Source: a virus. From it: a stretch of 64,000 bases of DNA. Where the stretch lies: the IMG/VR virus record IMGVR_UViG_3300042445_001604, positions 19,367 through 83,366 of that record; one strand, 5' to 3'. The notes under the pieces are model-generated. The model did not search any database. It saw only the letters and a list, made by a program, of their open reading frames with translations, and was not told the origin of the DNA. Shown piece after piece: positions 28,703-36,424 of this stretch. Both the position numbers and the translations under genes were made by a program. Every line of letters starts with the position of its first letter. The first letter of the stretch is position 1.

Positions 28703-28935
28703 AACCCCAAGCCCACACCGCCACGACCTAGCCCCGAAGCCCCCCGCCAGCCCACCAGCCAGCGGGGGGTTTCGCGTTGCCCGCCCCAGCCACCGACACC
28801 AGCCCGCCACGACACCGCGCACACCGACCGCGTACGCCCGCGCACCGCGCACCGCGCCCCGCCACGCGCCCGCCACGCGCCCACGCCCGCCGACCCCGAA
28901 ACGCGCCCGACCGACCGCGCACACACCCGCGCCCC
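28703..28935. other. C-rich intergenic stretch
   Basis: No gene. Holds a second GC hairpin near 28742-28770 followed by TTTCG, then a CG/CA-rich, T-poor stretch similar in composition to 27698-28290. Confidence 0.5.
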
Positions 28936-28954
28936 AAAGTATATGTTTTTTGAG
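28936..28954 (+). repeat. 19-bp intergenic element, copy 1
   Basis: AAAGTATATGTTTTTTGAG; about 40 bases upstream of the -35 of the next gene. Confidence 0.85.
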
Positions 28955-29061
28955 CGACCGCGCCCACCACCCGCGCAACCACCGCGCTACTTGCGAATGT
29001 CCGCGCTATGGTGTAGACTGATTACATCAGCAAGACACCACGAACAAAGGACACAAACAAA

Positions 29062-29235
29062 ATGAGCACCACCCCCACCTACACCGTCTGGTCAAGCGGA
29101 ACTCTCGCGCAGACCAACGCGGAAACCGAAGTTTACTTTTTCCGTTTCGATTGGGTGAATGTCTGGGCGACCAACGCAGACACCGCTAGGGCAATTGTTC
29201 TCCAACTTATGGAAGACGAATTCGCAAAGCGCTAA
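29062..29235 (+). CDS. Small protein, 57 aa, paralogue of 38616
   Basis: Contains YFFRFDWVNVWATNADTA, closely matching FFRFGWVDVWATDGDTA in the leftward gene at 38616. Own promoter (TTGCGA, 17 bases, TAGACT), AAAGGA leader and a strong terminator. Function unknown. Confidence 0.75.
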   Translation: MSTTPTYTVWSSGTLAQTNAETEVYFFRFDWVNVWATNADTARAIVLQLMEDEFAKR

Positions 29236-29247
29236 CGCGCCACGCGG

Positions 29248-29275
29248 GCGGGCGGGGAAACCCGCCCGCTTTCGC
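29248..29275 (+). terminator. Intrinsic terminator of 29062 gene
   Basis: Nine-base GC arms, GAAA loop, then TTTCGCGT. Confidence 0.7.
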
Positions 29276-29377
29276 GTACCCGCCCACGACACGCCCGACA
29301 CTCTCACCGCTTGACTTTTGTTTGATACCGTGATAGACTTGCGATAGCAAGTCACCACAACGAAAGGACAAACCAGA

Positions 29378-29509
29378 ATGAACGTCATTCTCACCGCCAC
29401 CTACACGGACGGCACAGTCGAAACATTCACCACCAAGCGCGGACAGCACTACCGCCTAGTCCAAGCACTACGCAACGCGGGCGCGACCGTCACGGGCGTA
29501 CTCGCCTAG
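29378..29509 (+). CDS. Small protein, 43 aa
   Basis: Beta-type start NVILTATYTDGTVETF then a helix with YRLVQALRNAGA. GAAAGGA leader and own promoter with TAGACT-type -10. Not recognised. Confidence 0.7.
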   Translation: MNVILTATYTDGTVETFTTKRGQHYRLVQALRNAGATVTGVLA

Positions 29510-29524
29510 CACACGCACCACGCA

Positions 29525-29558
29525 ACGCCCGCCGAGAGATTGGCGGGCGTTTTGCGTT
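29525..29558 (+). terminator. Intrinsic terminator of 29378 gene
   Basis: ACGCCCGCC / GGCGGGCGT arms followed by TTTGCGTTT. Confidence 0.75.
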
Positions 29559-29590
29559 TCCCGTCCGCGCACCCGTGCCCGCCGACCACG

Positions 29591-29609
29591 CTCAAAAAAG
29601 GTGTACTTT
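29591..29609 (-). repeat. 19-bp intergenic element, copy 2
   Basis: Reads AAAGTACACCTTTTTTGAG on the minus strand; 32 bases before the next -35. Confidence 0.85.
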
Positions 29610-29704
29610 CCCCGCGCCCACCCGCCGACGTCGTGGATACTTGACAAACGCCCGCGCTACTGGTATGATGATGTCATCAGCAACACCAAACAAGGAGATA
29701 CAAA

Positions 29705-29902
29705 ATGACCAGCACCCCCGCCACCGTTCTCGGTTCGGTTATGATTACCGCCGTCCTCGCGAACGGTATGCCCGTGAAAATGGTTCAGCACGTCGGTAAC
29801 GAAAACGTGCTTGACGACTACCGCGAGATGTACGCTACTCTCGTCGCGCTTGGCAAGTACCAGAGCGCCACCGTCGAAGCATACGGCTACCGCAACGCCT
29901 AA
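29705..29902 (+). CDS. Small protein, 65 aa
   Basis: Own consensus promoter (TTGACA, 17 bases, TATGAT) and AAGGAG leader. Mixed alpha/beta pattern with a central DDYREMYATLVALGKY helix. Not recognised. Confidence 0.75.
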   Translation: MTSTPATVLGSVMITAVLANGMPVKMVQHVGNENVLDDYREMYATLVALGKYQSATVEAYGYRNA

Positions 29903-29915
29903 CACGCGCCACACG

Positions 29916-29949
29916 AACGCCCCGCCGAAACGCGGGGCGTTCGCTTTTG
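29916..29949 (+). terminator. Intrinsic terminator of 29705 gene
   Basis: Ten-base perfect arms, then TCGCTTTTG. Confidence 0.75.
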
Positions 29950-30048
29950 TCCGCGACACGCCAACACCGTAAGCACTTGCGAATGTCTGCCGTCTATGGT
30001 ATACTAAAAGTAAGAAGCAACACCACACCAAACAAAGGACAAAACGAA

Positions 30049-30186
30049 ATGACCACCGTCACCGCCAACTTTGGAAACCGCACCGAGAGCGTAGACGTCC
30101 CCGACGCCTACATTGACGACGTGATTGACGACTACTTTGCGAATGGCGCGATTACCGTCACGACCAACAGCGACGCACTCGTCTAA
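30049..30186 (+). CDS. Small acidic protein, 45 aa
   Basis: Own promoter (TTGCGA and TATACT), AAAGGA leader, terminator. Acidic middle DAYIDDVIDDYF. Not recognised. Confidence 0.7.
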   Translation: MTTVTANFGNRTESVDVPDAYIDDVIDDYFANGAITVTTNSDALV

Positions 30187-30198
30187 CGCCCGCCAGCG

Positions 30199-30233
30199 AC
30201 GCCCCCGCCGAAACGCGGGGGCGTTGTCGTTTG
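30199..30233 (+). terminator. Intrinsic terminator of 30049 gene
   Basis: ACGCCCCCGC / GCGGGGGCGT arms then TGTCGTTTG. Confidence 0.7.
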
Positions 30234-30271
30234 CGCTCATCGCGACCGCGCAACACCCGCGCCCCGCGTTG

Positions 30272-30290
30272 CTCAAAAAACATATACTTT
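30272..30290 (-). repeat. 19-bp intergenic element, copy 3
   Basis: Reads AAAGTATATGTTTTTTGAG on the minus strand. Confidence 0.85.
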
Positions 30291-30393
30291 TGCCCGCGCA
30301 CCGCGAGCGCCCCGCGACACGATAAAACGGTACGACTTGCGAAAATAAATAATCCCTGGTAGAGTGGTGGTACACCACGACGAAAGGAACACA

Positions 30394-30666
30394 ATGACAA
30401 ACGCCGAACTAAAACGAGAAATTCGCACGGAACTCAAACGCGCTGGCGAATGGGTATCCAAAAGTTCTACCACCGCAGTACGCAGTTTTCACAACGCAAC
30501 TAGCGGGTGGAACATTAGCGAGTTTGCTGGGAATGTCCAACTCAACTATGTTCGAAACGGAATGGGCGCGACAACGCAGGACGACTTGGCGCGAGCGTTT
30601 GCTATTCTCGCAAACGCTGGGCTAGGCGTAGAGATTAGGGACAACCGAGTGTTTGTGTCCGCATAA
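30394..30666 (+). CDS. Small protein, 90 aa
   Basis: Basic N-terminal helix (ELKREIRTELKRAGEWV), then a beta segment and a helix LARAFAILANAGLGVEI. Start set by GAAAGGA before ATG 30394. Own promoter (TTGCGA, TAGAGT). Possibly nucleic-acid binding, but no family recognised. Confidence 0.75.
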   Translation: MTNAELKREIRTELKRAGEWVSKSSTTAVRSFHNATSGWNISEFAGNVQLNYVRNGMGATTQDDLARAFAILANAGLGVEIRDNRVFVSA

Positions 30667-30678
30667 GCAATCGTCAAA

Positions 30679-30718
30679 CCGAGCGGGCGGGGAGAAATCC
30701 CCGTCCGTTTTCTTTTTG
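30679..30718 (+). terminator. Intrinsic terminator of 30394 gene
   Basis: GAGCGGGCGGGGAGAAATCC hairpin followed by GTTTTCTTTTT. Confidence 0.7.
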
Positions 30719-30752
30719 CGTAACCGCGCACCCCCCGCGCCCGCCGACCACG

Positions 30753-30771
30753 CTCAAAAAAGGTATACTTT
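30753..30771 (-). repeat. 19-bp intergenic element, copy 4
   Basis: Reads AAAGTATACCTTTTTTGAG on the minus strand. Confidence 0.85.
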
Positions 30772-30874
30772 TTCGACCCCGCCCCACCGCGACCGTCACG
30801 ATTAGGTTGTGTCGGCAGTAGATGATATACTTGACACAACGCGGGAAACCGCCTAACCAAAGGACACAAACGAA

Positions 30875-31168
30875 ATGACCACCACATACCCCACACGCGT
30901 AATGGACACCCCTACGCTTCTCAACCAAATCGGGCAGATGAACTTCCTAGCCATCTCTGGCGGGCGTATTGCCTACGACAACAACAACGGCGTTATCTTG
31001 CCCGTATCGAACGGCTACATTGTCCGTATCGTCCTCGCTGGAAACGACACCTACCGAGTAACGCGCGAATACAAGCGTGGCACTTACACCGTCAAGCGCG
31101 AGTGGACAGATGTTTACTGTGACGAAATCGGGGAAATCGCGTATCTCGCTTCTTGCTTCCGCGACTAA
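30875..31168 (+). CDS. Small protein, 97 aa
   Basis: Beta-rich with repeated Tyr/Arg strands (YIVRIVLAGNDTYRVTREYK). AAAGGA leader; TATACT -10 with a weak -35. Last gene of the rightward block, convergent with the terminase. Not recognised. Confidence 0.7.
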   Translation: MTTTYPTRVMDTPTLLNQIGQMNFLAISGGRIAYDNNNGVILPVSNGYIVRIVLAGNDTYRVTREYKRGTYTVKREWTDVYCDEIGEIAYLASCFRD

Positions 31169-31181
31169 AAATCAAAACGCA

Positions 31182-31218
31182 AACGCCCGCGCTAACCACG
31201 CGGGCGTTCTGCTTTTAC
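31182..31218 (+). terminator. Intrinsic terminator of 30875 gene
   Basis: AACGCCCGCG / CGCGGGCGTT arms, then CTGCTTTTA. Confidence 0.75.
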
Positions 31219-31238
31219 CCGCGCAACCGCGAGCGCCG

Positions 31239-31257
31239 AAAGTATATGTTTTTTGAG
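31239..31257 (+). repeat. 19-bp intergenic element, copy 5
   Basis: AAAGTATATGTTTTTTGAG, squeezed between convergent 30875 gene and terminase stop at 31261. Confidence 0.85.
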
Positions 31258-31260
31258 TGA

Positions 31261-32670
31261 CTACCGCGAGCCGAAAATACGCCCGCCCGTACGCCCACCG
31301 CGTCCGAGCGTAATGCGCCGTCCCGCGACAGACTTAGCCGTAATGTTCCCGCCCAAAAACCCAGCGGGTGGTTTGATGAGCAACGCCGTGAGCGCGTGAA
31401 CGAGCGCGTCCACGCGGTCTGGGGATTTTCCCTCGCCCGGTATCCACGACGTCATTTGACTTTCTAGTTCCGCGAGAAACCCTATGTGATGTACGCGCCC
31501 TTGTTCGTAGGCGAGCGTAATCGGTTCTGCCCTCAACGCTTTTCCGTACTTCGAGTGAACTTCCAACACTTGGATTGTCGGGTCGATTGTTTGGATTGCG
31601 TTACGCACTAACGCCCCACCTTGATTGACTTCTGCGACGACGGGGCAACCCCACTTGCGAGCCATTGCCACAACCCGTTCTGCCCACACCGTAGGCGAGC
31701 CAAGCACCGAAGCGTCCTCAATTACCCACGATTGACGTTTGTATAGGTCGCGTTCACCCGTGCTTGCGACGACGACGATACCGCACTCATCACGGGGATT
31801 TTCAGCAACCGACGGGTCTACGCCGATTACGCGCAACGGTACTGATGACGGCATACCGTTTTGACGATTGTTTTCGATTAGTTCGTCCGTCCACAACGCG
31901 CCCTCAACCGCGTCCAACATTTCACCGTAAAGTTCTTGACGGGCTAACCGCGTACCTTCGTAAACGCCCGTGATTGCGTCTATGTATGATGACGACAAGT
32001 TGCCCGCGTTATCCATTGTTGAGCCACGCGATACCCAGATTTTTCCTGTCTTGTCCGCTTCGCCCAACAAGTCATATAAAAGTTTTACGCGCTTCGGCGT
32101 TGTTGTTGCCAAGATTTGTGGATTGCTTCCGAGTCGAGTAGCGACGCGCAAGTTATCCCACGACGACATTCCCGCTGCGTCTGGCGTCTGACGCCACGCT
32201 GCAACTTCGTCTGCCCACGAGTAGTTTGCTTGGACACCACGCAAGGAGTCTGGTTCATCTGCCGTGCCGAGCAACGCGACGTTTCCGTTTGGCCAGGTCA
32301 GACGGCGCTTCGACGGTTCATACAACGGCATCTCCGACGGCGGGGATACACTCATAATTCCCGAATCGCCCTCAACCAAAACGTCACGCACGTCCGCTGC
32401 GGTACGAGCAACTAAAAGGAAACGCAACTTTCCCTCTGATGTTACTCGCGCTTTTTCGCGTACCCATTCAGCAGCCGAGCGCGTCTTACCCGCGCCACGT
32501 CCTGCGAGAAACAAACCAACATTCCACGACGAATCTTTCGGCGGGATTTGTTCGGGTCGTCCCCAAAAGTCCCACGCCCATAGTAAGTTGTCTGGGTCTA
32601 TGCCCGCCATTGCTTCGGCGCGTTCTGCTTCGGGGAGTGCCGCTACGATTTGCGCGAGTGATTGTGCCAT
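31261..32670 (-). CDS. terL: Terminase large subunit
   Basis: 469 residues. The packaging motor ATPase and nuclease. Walker A LAGRGAGKTRSAAEW at about 55-69, Walker B YSWADE ending near residue 155, coupling motif ATTTPKR near 195. The C-terminal RNase H-like nuclease starts with VIGVDPS near 283 and has SPDRVDALVHAL near 430. Full length for the family. Transcribed leftward but separated from the portal by a rightward block of small genes. No small terminase is adjacent. Confidence 0.95.
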   Translation of the reverse strand: MAQSLAQIVAALPEAERAEAMAGIDPDNLLWAWDFWGRPEQIPPKDSSWNVGLFLAGRGAGKTRSAAEWVREKARVTSEGKLRFLLVARTAADVRDVLVEGDSGIMSVSPPSEMPLYEPSKRRLTWPNGNVALLGTADEPDSLRGVQANYSWADEVAAWRQTPDAAGMSSWDNLRVATRLGSNPQILATTTPKRVKLLYDLLGEADKTGKIWVSRGSTMDNAGNLSSSYIDAITGVYEGTRLARQELYGEMLDAVEGALWTDELIENNRQNGMPSSVPLRVIGVDPSVAENPRDECGIVVVASTGERDLYKRQSWVIEDASVLGSPTVWAERVVAMARKWGCPVVAEVNQGGALVRNAIQTIDPTIQVLEVHSKYGKALRAEPITLAYEQGRVHHIGFLAELESQMTSWIPGEGKSPDRVDALVHALTALLIKPPAGFLGGNITAKSVAGRRITLGRGGRTGGRIFGSR

Positions 32671-32685
32671 TTACTCATCATACCA

Positions 32686-32704
32686 CTCAAAAAACCTATA
32701 CTTC
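32686..32704 (-). repeat. 19-bp intergenic element, copy 6
   Basis: Variant: GAAGTATAGGTTTTTTGAG on the minus strand, 16 bases upstream of terL start. Confidence 0.75.
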
Positions 32705-32767
32705 TGGCAACCGCCTGCCGAGCAAAAGAAAAACCCCCCGCCCGTAGGCGAGGGGCTGGGGGAAGAC

Positions 32768-32935
32768 TTAGTAGTCTTCGCGCGGGTCGTACCCGCCTGC
32801 CCCACGCGCCACATTGTGGCACGGAAGACAGCGTTCCACGGGGTCGCCCGCGTGGAAGAACAGCACGGGGGAAAAGTCCCCGCATGCCTCGCACTCGCGC
32901 TCGCGAGTGAAGGGGTTTTCGTCAAGGTCGAACAC
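32768..32935 (-). CDS. Small zinc-finger protein, 55 aa
   Basis: Two CxxC pairs (CEACGDF and CLPCHNVARG) separated by about 19 residues, a zinc-ribbon/HNH-like knuckle without obvious nuclease residues. GTG start at 32935 chosen because GAAAGGA lies eight bases upstream; no ATG fits. A GC hairpin with T-run follows the stop. Confidence 0.7.
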   Translation of the reverse strand: MFDLDENPFTRERECEACGDFSPVLFFHAGDPVERCLPCHNVARGAGGYDPREDY

Positions 32936-33024
32936 GAGAAAATCCTTTCGGTTGGTGGAACACCAGACTAACACACATCACACACAAAGTCAAGTCCCGA
33001 CGCACCGCGTAGCCCCCCGCGCTG

Positions 33025-33043
33025 AAAGTATATGTTTTTTGAG
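33025..33043 (+). repeat. 19-bp intergenic element, copy 7
   Basis: AAAGTATATGTTTTTTGAG. Confidence 0.85.
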
Positions 33044-33109
33044 TAGCCACCCCGAAGTCCGCCCCAAAAGGAAAACCCCCCGCTTCCGCGAGGGGCTTCC
33101 GTGTCCGCG

Positions 33110-33361
33110 TTACCGCGAGCGACGAGCGTAGCGAGGGGCGCGATAAGTTACCGCGTTCCAAGCGAACAGAATTACCGAGATGGTCAGCGCACCGATTGCT
33201 TCTGCGAGCGCCATACCGCCGACATAGAACTCAAAACTTTCGCCGTACTTGATTGCGTCGGTGATGAGAATGAGCGAGATAAATCCCGCAACGCCCAGAA
33301 AGAAAAGGGCGACGCCCGCGCGTACTTTCCGCGCGGAGTTGGTGTTGGTGGTGTTTGTCAT
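33110..33361 (-). CDS. Small membrane protein, leaderless
   Basis: 83 residues with two membrane helices (GVALFFLGVAGFISLILI and AEAIGALTISVILFAW) and a basic C-terminus. No ribosome site; TATACT lies exactly six bases before the ATG and a TTGACA -35 lies inside the end of the upstream gene. Probably an inner-membrane host-takeover protein. Confidence 0.75.
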   Translation of the reverse strand: MTNTTNTNSARKVRAGVALFFLGVAGFISLILITDAIKYGESFEFYVGGMALAEAIGALTISVILFAWNAVTYRAPRYARRSR

Positions 33362-33397
33362 AGGACTAGTATATCACTTTGTCCAGCGCAATGTCAA
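33362..33397 (-). promoter_or_regulatory. Leaderless promoter of 33110 gene
   Basis: TTGACA, 18 bases, TATACT, six bases, ATG. The -35 overlaps the coding end of the 33366 gene. Confidence 0.75.
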
Positions 33398-33557
33398 ATG
33401 GTTCGAAGCCGAGCGCGTTGCCAATTTCGATACCGTTTGTGCGAGCGTAAATGCGAGCATTCACGAGCGAGTTCGACGTGATTTTCACCGTGTCGTATTC
33501 GAGTGCCGTCACGCCGAGCGCTTCGAACTCGAATGTGTATGCGTTGTTATTTGTCAT
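33366..33557 (-). CDS. Small protein, 63 aa, leaderless
   Basis: Begins TNNNAYTFEFEALG. No ribosome site before ATG 33557, but a perfect promoter places the transcript start at the ATG. Alpha/beta, not recognised. Confidence 0.7.
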   Translation of the reverse strand: MTNNNAYTFEFEALGVTALEYDTVKITSNSLVNARIYARTNGIEIGNALGFEPFDIALDKVIY

Positions 33558-33592
33558 ACACCCACTATACCAAGTAACGTAGCGTTTGTCAA
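33558..33592 (-). promoter_or_regulatory. Leaderless promoter of 33366 gene
   Basis: TTGACA, 17 bases, TATAGT, six bases, ATG. The clearest leaderless start in the window. Confidence 0.85.
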
Positions 33593-33629
33593 GTCGCAAG
33601 ATGAGCGTGTCGCCAACCCCCGCCCGCTA

Positions 33630-33648
33630 CTCAAAAAACATATACTTT
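33630..33648 (-). repeat. 19-bp intergenic element, copy 8
   Basis: Reads AAAGTATATGTTTTTTGAG on the minus strand. Confidence 0.85.
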
Positions 33649-33714
33649 CCCCGACGCCCGTCGCAGGAAACACGGAAGCCCCCCACCCAAAGGTGAGGGG
33701 CTTCTTTGCGAGGA

Positions 33715-33819
33715 CTACTCGCCGTAGTAGCCGTAGTCCTCGTCCGTGCCAAACCCCGCGCTGGCGAGCGCGTCGGCGTCCGCCCAAGCGTCGTCGCCGT
33801 CGTAGTCGTCAAAGTCCAT
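33715..33819 (-). CDS. Acidic microprotein, 34 aa
   Basis: Asp/Tyr/Gly-rich (MDFDDYDGDDAWADADALAS). Own promoter (TTGACT, 17 bases, TAGACT), GAAAGGGGGG leader and a terminator. Its extreme acidity recalls DNA-mimic proteins, but that is speculation. Confidence 0.65.
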   Translation of the reverse strand: MDFDDYDGDDAWADADALASAGFGTDEDYGYYGE

Positions 33820-33913
33820 TGTCCCCCCCTTTCGTCGTTGCCACCAGTCTACCCCATAGCACCGACAAAGTCAAGCAACGACACACCGAGCGAGGCTCAT
33901 CACCCGCGCACGG

Positions 33914-33932
33914 AAAGTACACCTTTTTTGAG
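33914..33932 (+). repeat. 19-bp intergenic element, copy 9
   Basis: AAAGTACACCTTTTTTGAG. Confidence 0.85.
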
Positions 33933-33993
33933 CCACGCCCCGCGCACAGCAAAACGCCCGCCGTTTCCAGCGGGCGCTTGCGAGAGGCGGGCG

Positions 33994-34446
33994 TTACACC
34001 CGCGAGGCGCACACCGGGCCGATACCCGCGCTAACCGACTTCGGGTCGGTGAGGAACGCGCTACACACACAGCAGATACCCGTTTCCACGCCCCACGCTT
34101 TCGCTTCGTCAAGGGTCATACGGTCGTCAGCGGTGATGAGGCGCATTGCGCCCTGCTCGAAAACGAACGTGTTGTTCGCCCAGTCGAGTTTCTTGGCGTA
34201 GAGGCGTCCGCTCTCACGCGAACGCTGAATGCGGTAAATGTCGCCGTTTGCGAGGCGGTACATTCCGAGTTCGAGTTCGACGAACGAAACCCGCGAGGCG
34301 GGCTTGGGCATTGCGAGCAAAAACTCAATGAGTTCGCTCGCTTCGCGGACGGTCAAGCCAGCCGACTTGCGCTCGGCAAGGTCGTACTCGCGCTCACTCG
34401 CGAGCGAGGTGAGGAACGAAATTTGCTTGGGAGTTGCGGGGTTCAT
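33994..34446 (-). CDS. Zinc-knuckle protein with C-terminal GIGPVC motif
   Basis: 150 residues. The C-terminus GICCVCSAFLTDPKSVSAGI with a following GPVCA is a zinc knuckle typical of the phage DUF6011 group. The N-terminus carries TPKQISFLTSLASERE, a helical motif seen in such proteins. Own promoter (TTGCGT, TAGACT), AAAGGACACAAG leader, terminator at about 33945-33985. Likely nucleic-acid or protein binding; no enzymatic motif. Confidence 0.75.
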   Translation of the reverse strand: MNPATPKQISFLTSLASEREYDLAERKSAGLTVREASELIEFLLAMPKPASRVSFVELELGMYRLANGDIYRIQRSRESGRLYAKKLDWANNTFVFEQGAMRLITADDRMTLDEAKAWGVETGICCVCSAFLTDPKSVSAGIGPVCASRV

Positions 34447-34573
34447 CTTGTGTCCTTTCGGTGGTGGGTGCTTCGTGCTTCCAGTCTAACACACACCTAC
34501 GACAAACGCAAGTCACGACACACATTCGGCGTTTCCGCGAGCGCCGACGGCGCACCCGCGCTCGCCCCGCGCG

Positions 34574-34592
34574 AAAGTATATGTTTTTTGAG
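34574..34592 (+). repeat. 19-bp intergenic element, copy 10
   Basis: AAAGTATATGTTTTTTGAG. Confidence 0.85.
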
Positions 34593-34647
34593 CCAGCGGG
34601 GAAAAGAAAAACCCCCGCGCAAGGAGAATACGCGGGGGGCTTTCTTT

Positions 34648-34758
34648 TTAGAGTTGGATACGCTCTCCCGTGATGATGTTCACCACGACCGCACCCGGCC
34701 CGAACGCTGCTTCCATTTCGTAGCGTTCCTCGTCAGAGATTTCGCGCTTGTCGCTCAT
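34648..34758 (-). CDS. Microprotein, 36 aa
   Basis: Starts MSDKREISDEERYEMEAAFG, then a beta segment. Consensus promoter (TTGACA, 17, TAGACT), GAAAGGGACGAG leader, terminator. Not recognised. Confidence 0.65.
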   Translation of the reverse strand: MSDKREISDEERYEMEAAFGPGAVVVNIITGERIQL

Positions 34759-34945
34759 TTCTCGTCCCTTTCTCTTTTGATTTGTTATCACTAGTCTACA
34801 CTATCTGTTTTGATTTGTCAAGTCAGACCGCACATTGTCTTTGTCAATGTATAAAGTGTGTCGCGCTAGATTTTTAGTACTGTTAGTGATACAATGCTAG
34901 ACCGCAAAAAGAAAACCCCCGCATAGCGGGGGCTTCTTTGTCAGG

Positions 34946-35473
34946 TTATGACTTTGATTTCAGCACTTGGTATGAGCCACCGTCGCCGTTCAGTTGGGGC
35001 ATATACCCGTACCGAGCCAGACGGAAACGGATACTCGCGGGCGTTACGCCCAACCGCTTTGCCAGACGATAAATTGTCACGCCCTCGACCGTCCGAGCGT
35101 GGTTGAGTAGTCGTGAAAACTCCTCGCCCTCTGCCCGAAACGCGGGAGATTTTCCGCGCACTTGGGAAGCGAGTGGACGCAATTCACGCAACCGCGCAAG
35201 TGTGTCCGCGTTCGGCTCGGTGTAAACGGGCTTCATCTTTTCGGCAACGACGGGCGGAAGCGGGATTTCGTCGAACACAATTCCAACGGTGTTTACCGTC
35301 GCAATTTGTCGTACTCGTTCCCGCGTAATTCCCGTTGCTTCGGATATGGACTGTAATGTCCAACCCGCGTTTCGTAGTGCTGTGATGTAATCGTTTCGTT
35401 CGTTGATACCTAGCGTTGTGAACTTTTCGTGGACTTCGCTAGGCAAGGTTAGGTTTGTTTTGCGAAACCGCAT
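34946..35473 (-). CDS. Helix-turn-helix regulator with two HTH segments
   Basis: 175 residues. First HTH WTLQSISEATGITRERVRQI resembles sigma region 4-type motifs. Second HTH near the C-terminus VTIYRLAKRLGVTPASIRFR. N-terminal LTLPSEVHEKFTTLGI recalls small ribbon-helix regulators. Start at 35473 set by GAAAGGACACAAGC. Own promoter (TTGACT, 17, TAGGCT). Same two-HTH design as 26976 and 62215. Candidate binder of a phage operator. Confidence 0.75.
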   Translation of the reverse strand: MRFRKTNLTLPSEVHEKFTTLGINERNDYITALRNAGWTLQSISEATGITRERVRQIATVNTVGIVFDEIPLPPVVAEKMKPVYTEPNADTLARLRELRPLASQVRGKSPAFRAEGEEFSRLLNHARTVEGVTIYRLAKRLGVTPASIRFRLARYGYMPQLNGDGGSYQVLKSKS

Positions 35474-35570
35474 TGCTTGTGTCCTTTCGTTGATTATTAG
35501 TATTGACTTCACTAGCCTAACACGACCAAATAAAAAAGTCAAGCCCGCCACGCGCAACCGCACGACGGAC

Positions 35571-35599
35571 TTGACTTTTGTTAGAGACTATGCTAGAAT
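35571..35599 (+). promoter_or_regulatory. Rightward promoter antisense to 35588 gene
   Basis: TTGACT, exactly 17 bases, TAGAAT on the plus strand, overlapping the last codons of the leftward gene. No rightward ORF with a ribosome site follows, so an antisense RNA is the likely product. Confidence 0.55.
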
Positions 35600-36013
35600 T
35601 AGTTTGACTGTCCTGTCCCCAGCGAAAAGGGATTTTAGAAACTCTGCGTCGATTTCTCCGTCGCCCAACTTCTTATCGGCACGATACGCTTTCACCGCGT
35701 TGAGTGTCAATGCTTCGTAATAACCGGGCTTTGCTTGACGGACAATTTCGTAGCCCAAGTCAAACAAACGACGCTGAACTTGCCAAACCGACATTGACGT
35801 TTTGCTTTTTTTGTTCTCGAAAATAATGTTGCGCTCTAAAACTTCGACAAGTTCCGACGGCGCACTTTCCGCAGGACTTGTGACAGCAATTTCCTCGGCG
35901 GGTGTCGGCGCGATTTCTTCCTCGACTACCGCGAACATTTTGTCTTCGTCGGAAAGTACATCTTTTTTGAGTGACGACGGCGTGGTCGGCACGGGAGTTT
36001 TCTCATCTGACAT
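35588..36013 (-). CDS. Protein with peptidoglycan-binding-like C-terminus
   Basis: 141 residues. N-terminal 60 residues are Glu/Pro-rich linker. The C-terminal 65 residues (VQRRLFDLGYEIV, LTLNAVKAYRADKKLG, EFLKSLFAG) match the PG_binding_1 pattern. Start at ATG 36013 with AAAGGAATAAC. No promoter seen, probably co-transcribed with 36016. One copy of the 19-bp element lies inside the coding sequence (35953-35971). Confidence 0.65.
   Translation of the reverse strand: MSDEKTPVPTTPSSLKKDVLSDEDKMFAVVEEEIAPTPAEEIAVTSPAESAPSELVEVLERNIIFENKKSKTSMSVWQVQRRLFDLGYEIVRQAKPGYYEALTLNAVKAYRADKKLGDGEIDAEFLKSLFAGDRTVKLILA
35953..35971 (+). repeat. 19-bp element, copy 11, inside a gene
   Basis: AAAGTACATCTTTTTTGAG; the opposite strand encodes SLKKDVLS in the 35588 protein. 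The only intragenic copy. Confidence 0.8.
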
Positions 36014-36015
36014 TG

Positions 36016-36186
36016 TTATTCCTTTTGTGAGAGTACGGAGAGAGTAATGCTTCCAAGTCCCAAGACAACCGCAAGTCCCGTCATTGACGGAATAAAGATT
36101 GCTGTGGAGATGGCGACGACAATCAAGACAACCGAAATTACGGAAAGCCACGAGATGTCGCGGAGAATGATAAGTAGTCTGTTCAT
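36016..36186 (-). CDS. Small membrane protein, 56 aa, leaderless
   Basis: Two hydrophobic helices (SVISVVLIVVAISTAIFI and LAVVLGLGSITLSVL). ATG 36186 lies six bases after TACGAT; -35 TTGTTA. No ribosome site. Its stop is two bases before the 35588 gene start. Confidence 0.7.
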   Translation of the reverse strand: MNRLLIILRDISWLSVISVVLIVVAISTAIFIPSMTGLAVVLGLGSITLSVLSQKE

Positions 36187-36220
36187 TCTGCTATCGTACC
36201 ACAATTACTTTGTGTAACAA
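36187..36220 (-). promoter_or_regulatory. Leaderless promoter of 36016 gene
   Basis: TTGTTA, 16 bases, TACGAT, six bases, ATG. Confidence 0.65.
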
Positions 36221-36229
36221 CGGCGCGTG

Positions 36230-36424
36230 TTACTCGTCGCGCAAAGCACGGCGCAACTTTGCCCCGCGTGTCCGCGCTCGGCGTTCACCCGCGTTGGCGT
36301 GTGTTCCTGCGCCGTTCCCGCGAGAACGCTCAACGATTACGGCGTTGAGTTCACGCGCGTGGGCGTTGCGAACAGACAAGTTCGCCATACCCAAGACGGG
36401 CTTTTGCTTTTTGTTCTTTGCCAT
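36230..36424 (-). CDS. Small highly basic protein, 64 aa
   Basis: Lys/Arg-rich throughout (AKNKKQKPVLG start; GERRARTRGAKLRR end), consistent with nucleic-acid binding. Own promoter (TTGACA, 17, TATACT), GAAAGGAAACG leader. Confidence 0.65.
   Translation of the reverse strand: MAKNKKQKPVLGMANLSVRNAHARELNAVIVERSRGNGAGTHANAGERRARTRGAKLRRALRDE

Noticed and set aside
33706-34794. 362-codon rightward ORF
   Set aside because: It runs through several leftward genes, promoters, a terminator and two copies of the 19-bp element, and has no ribosome site.
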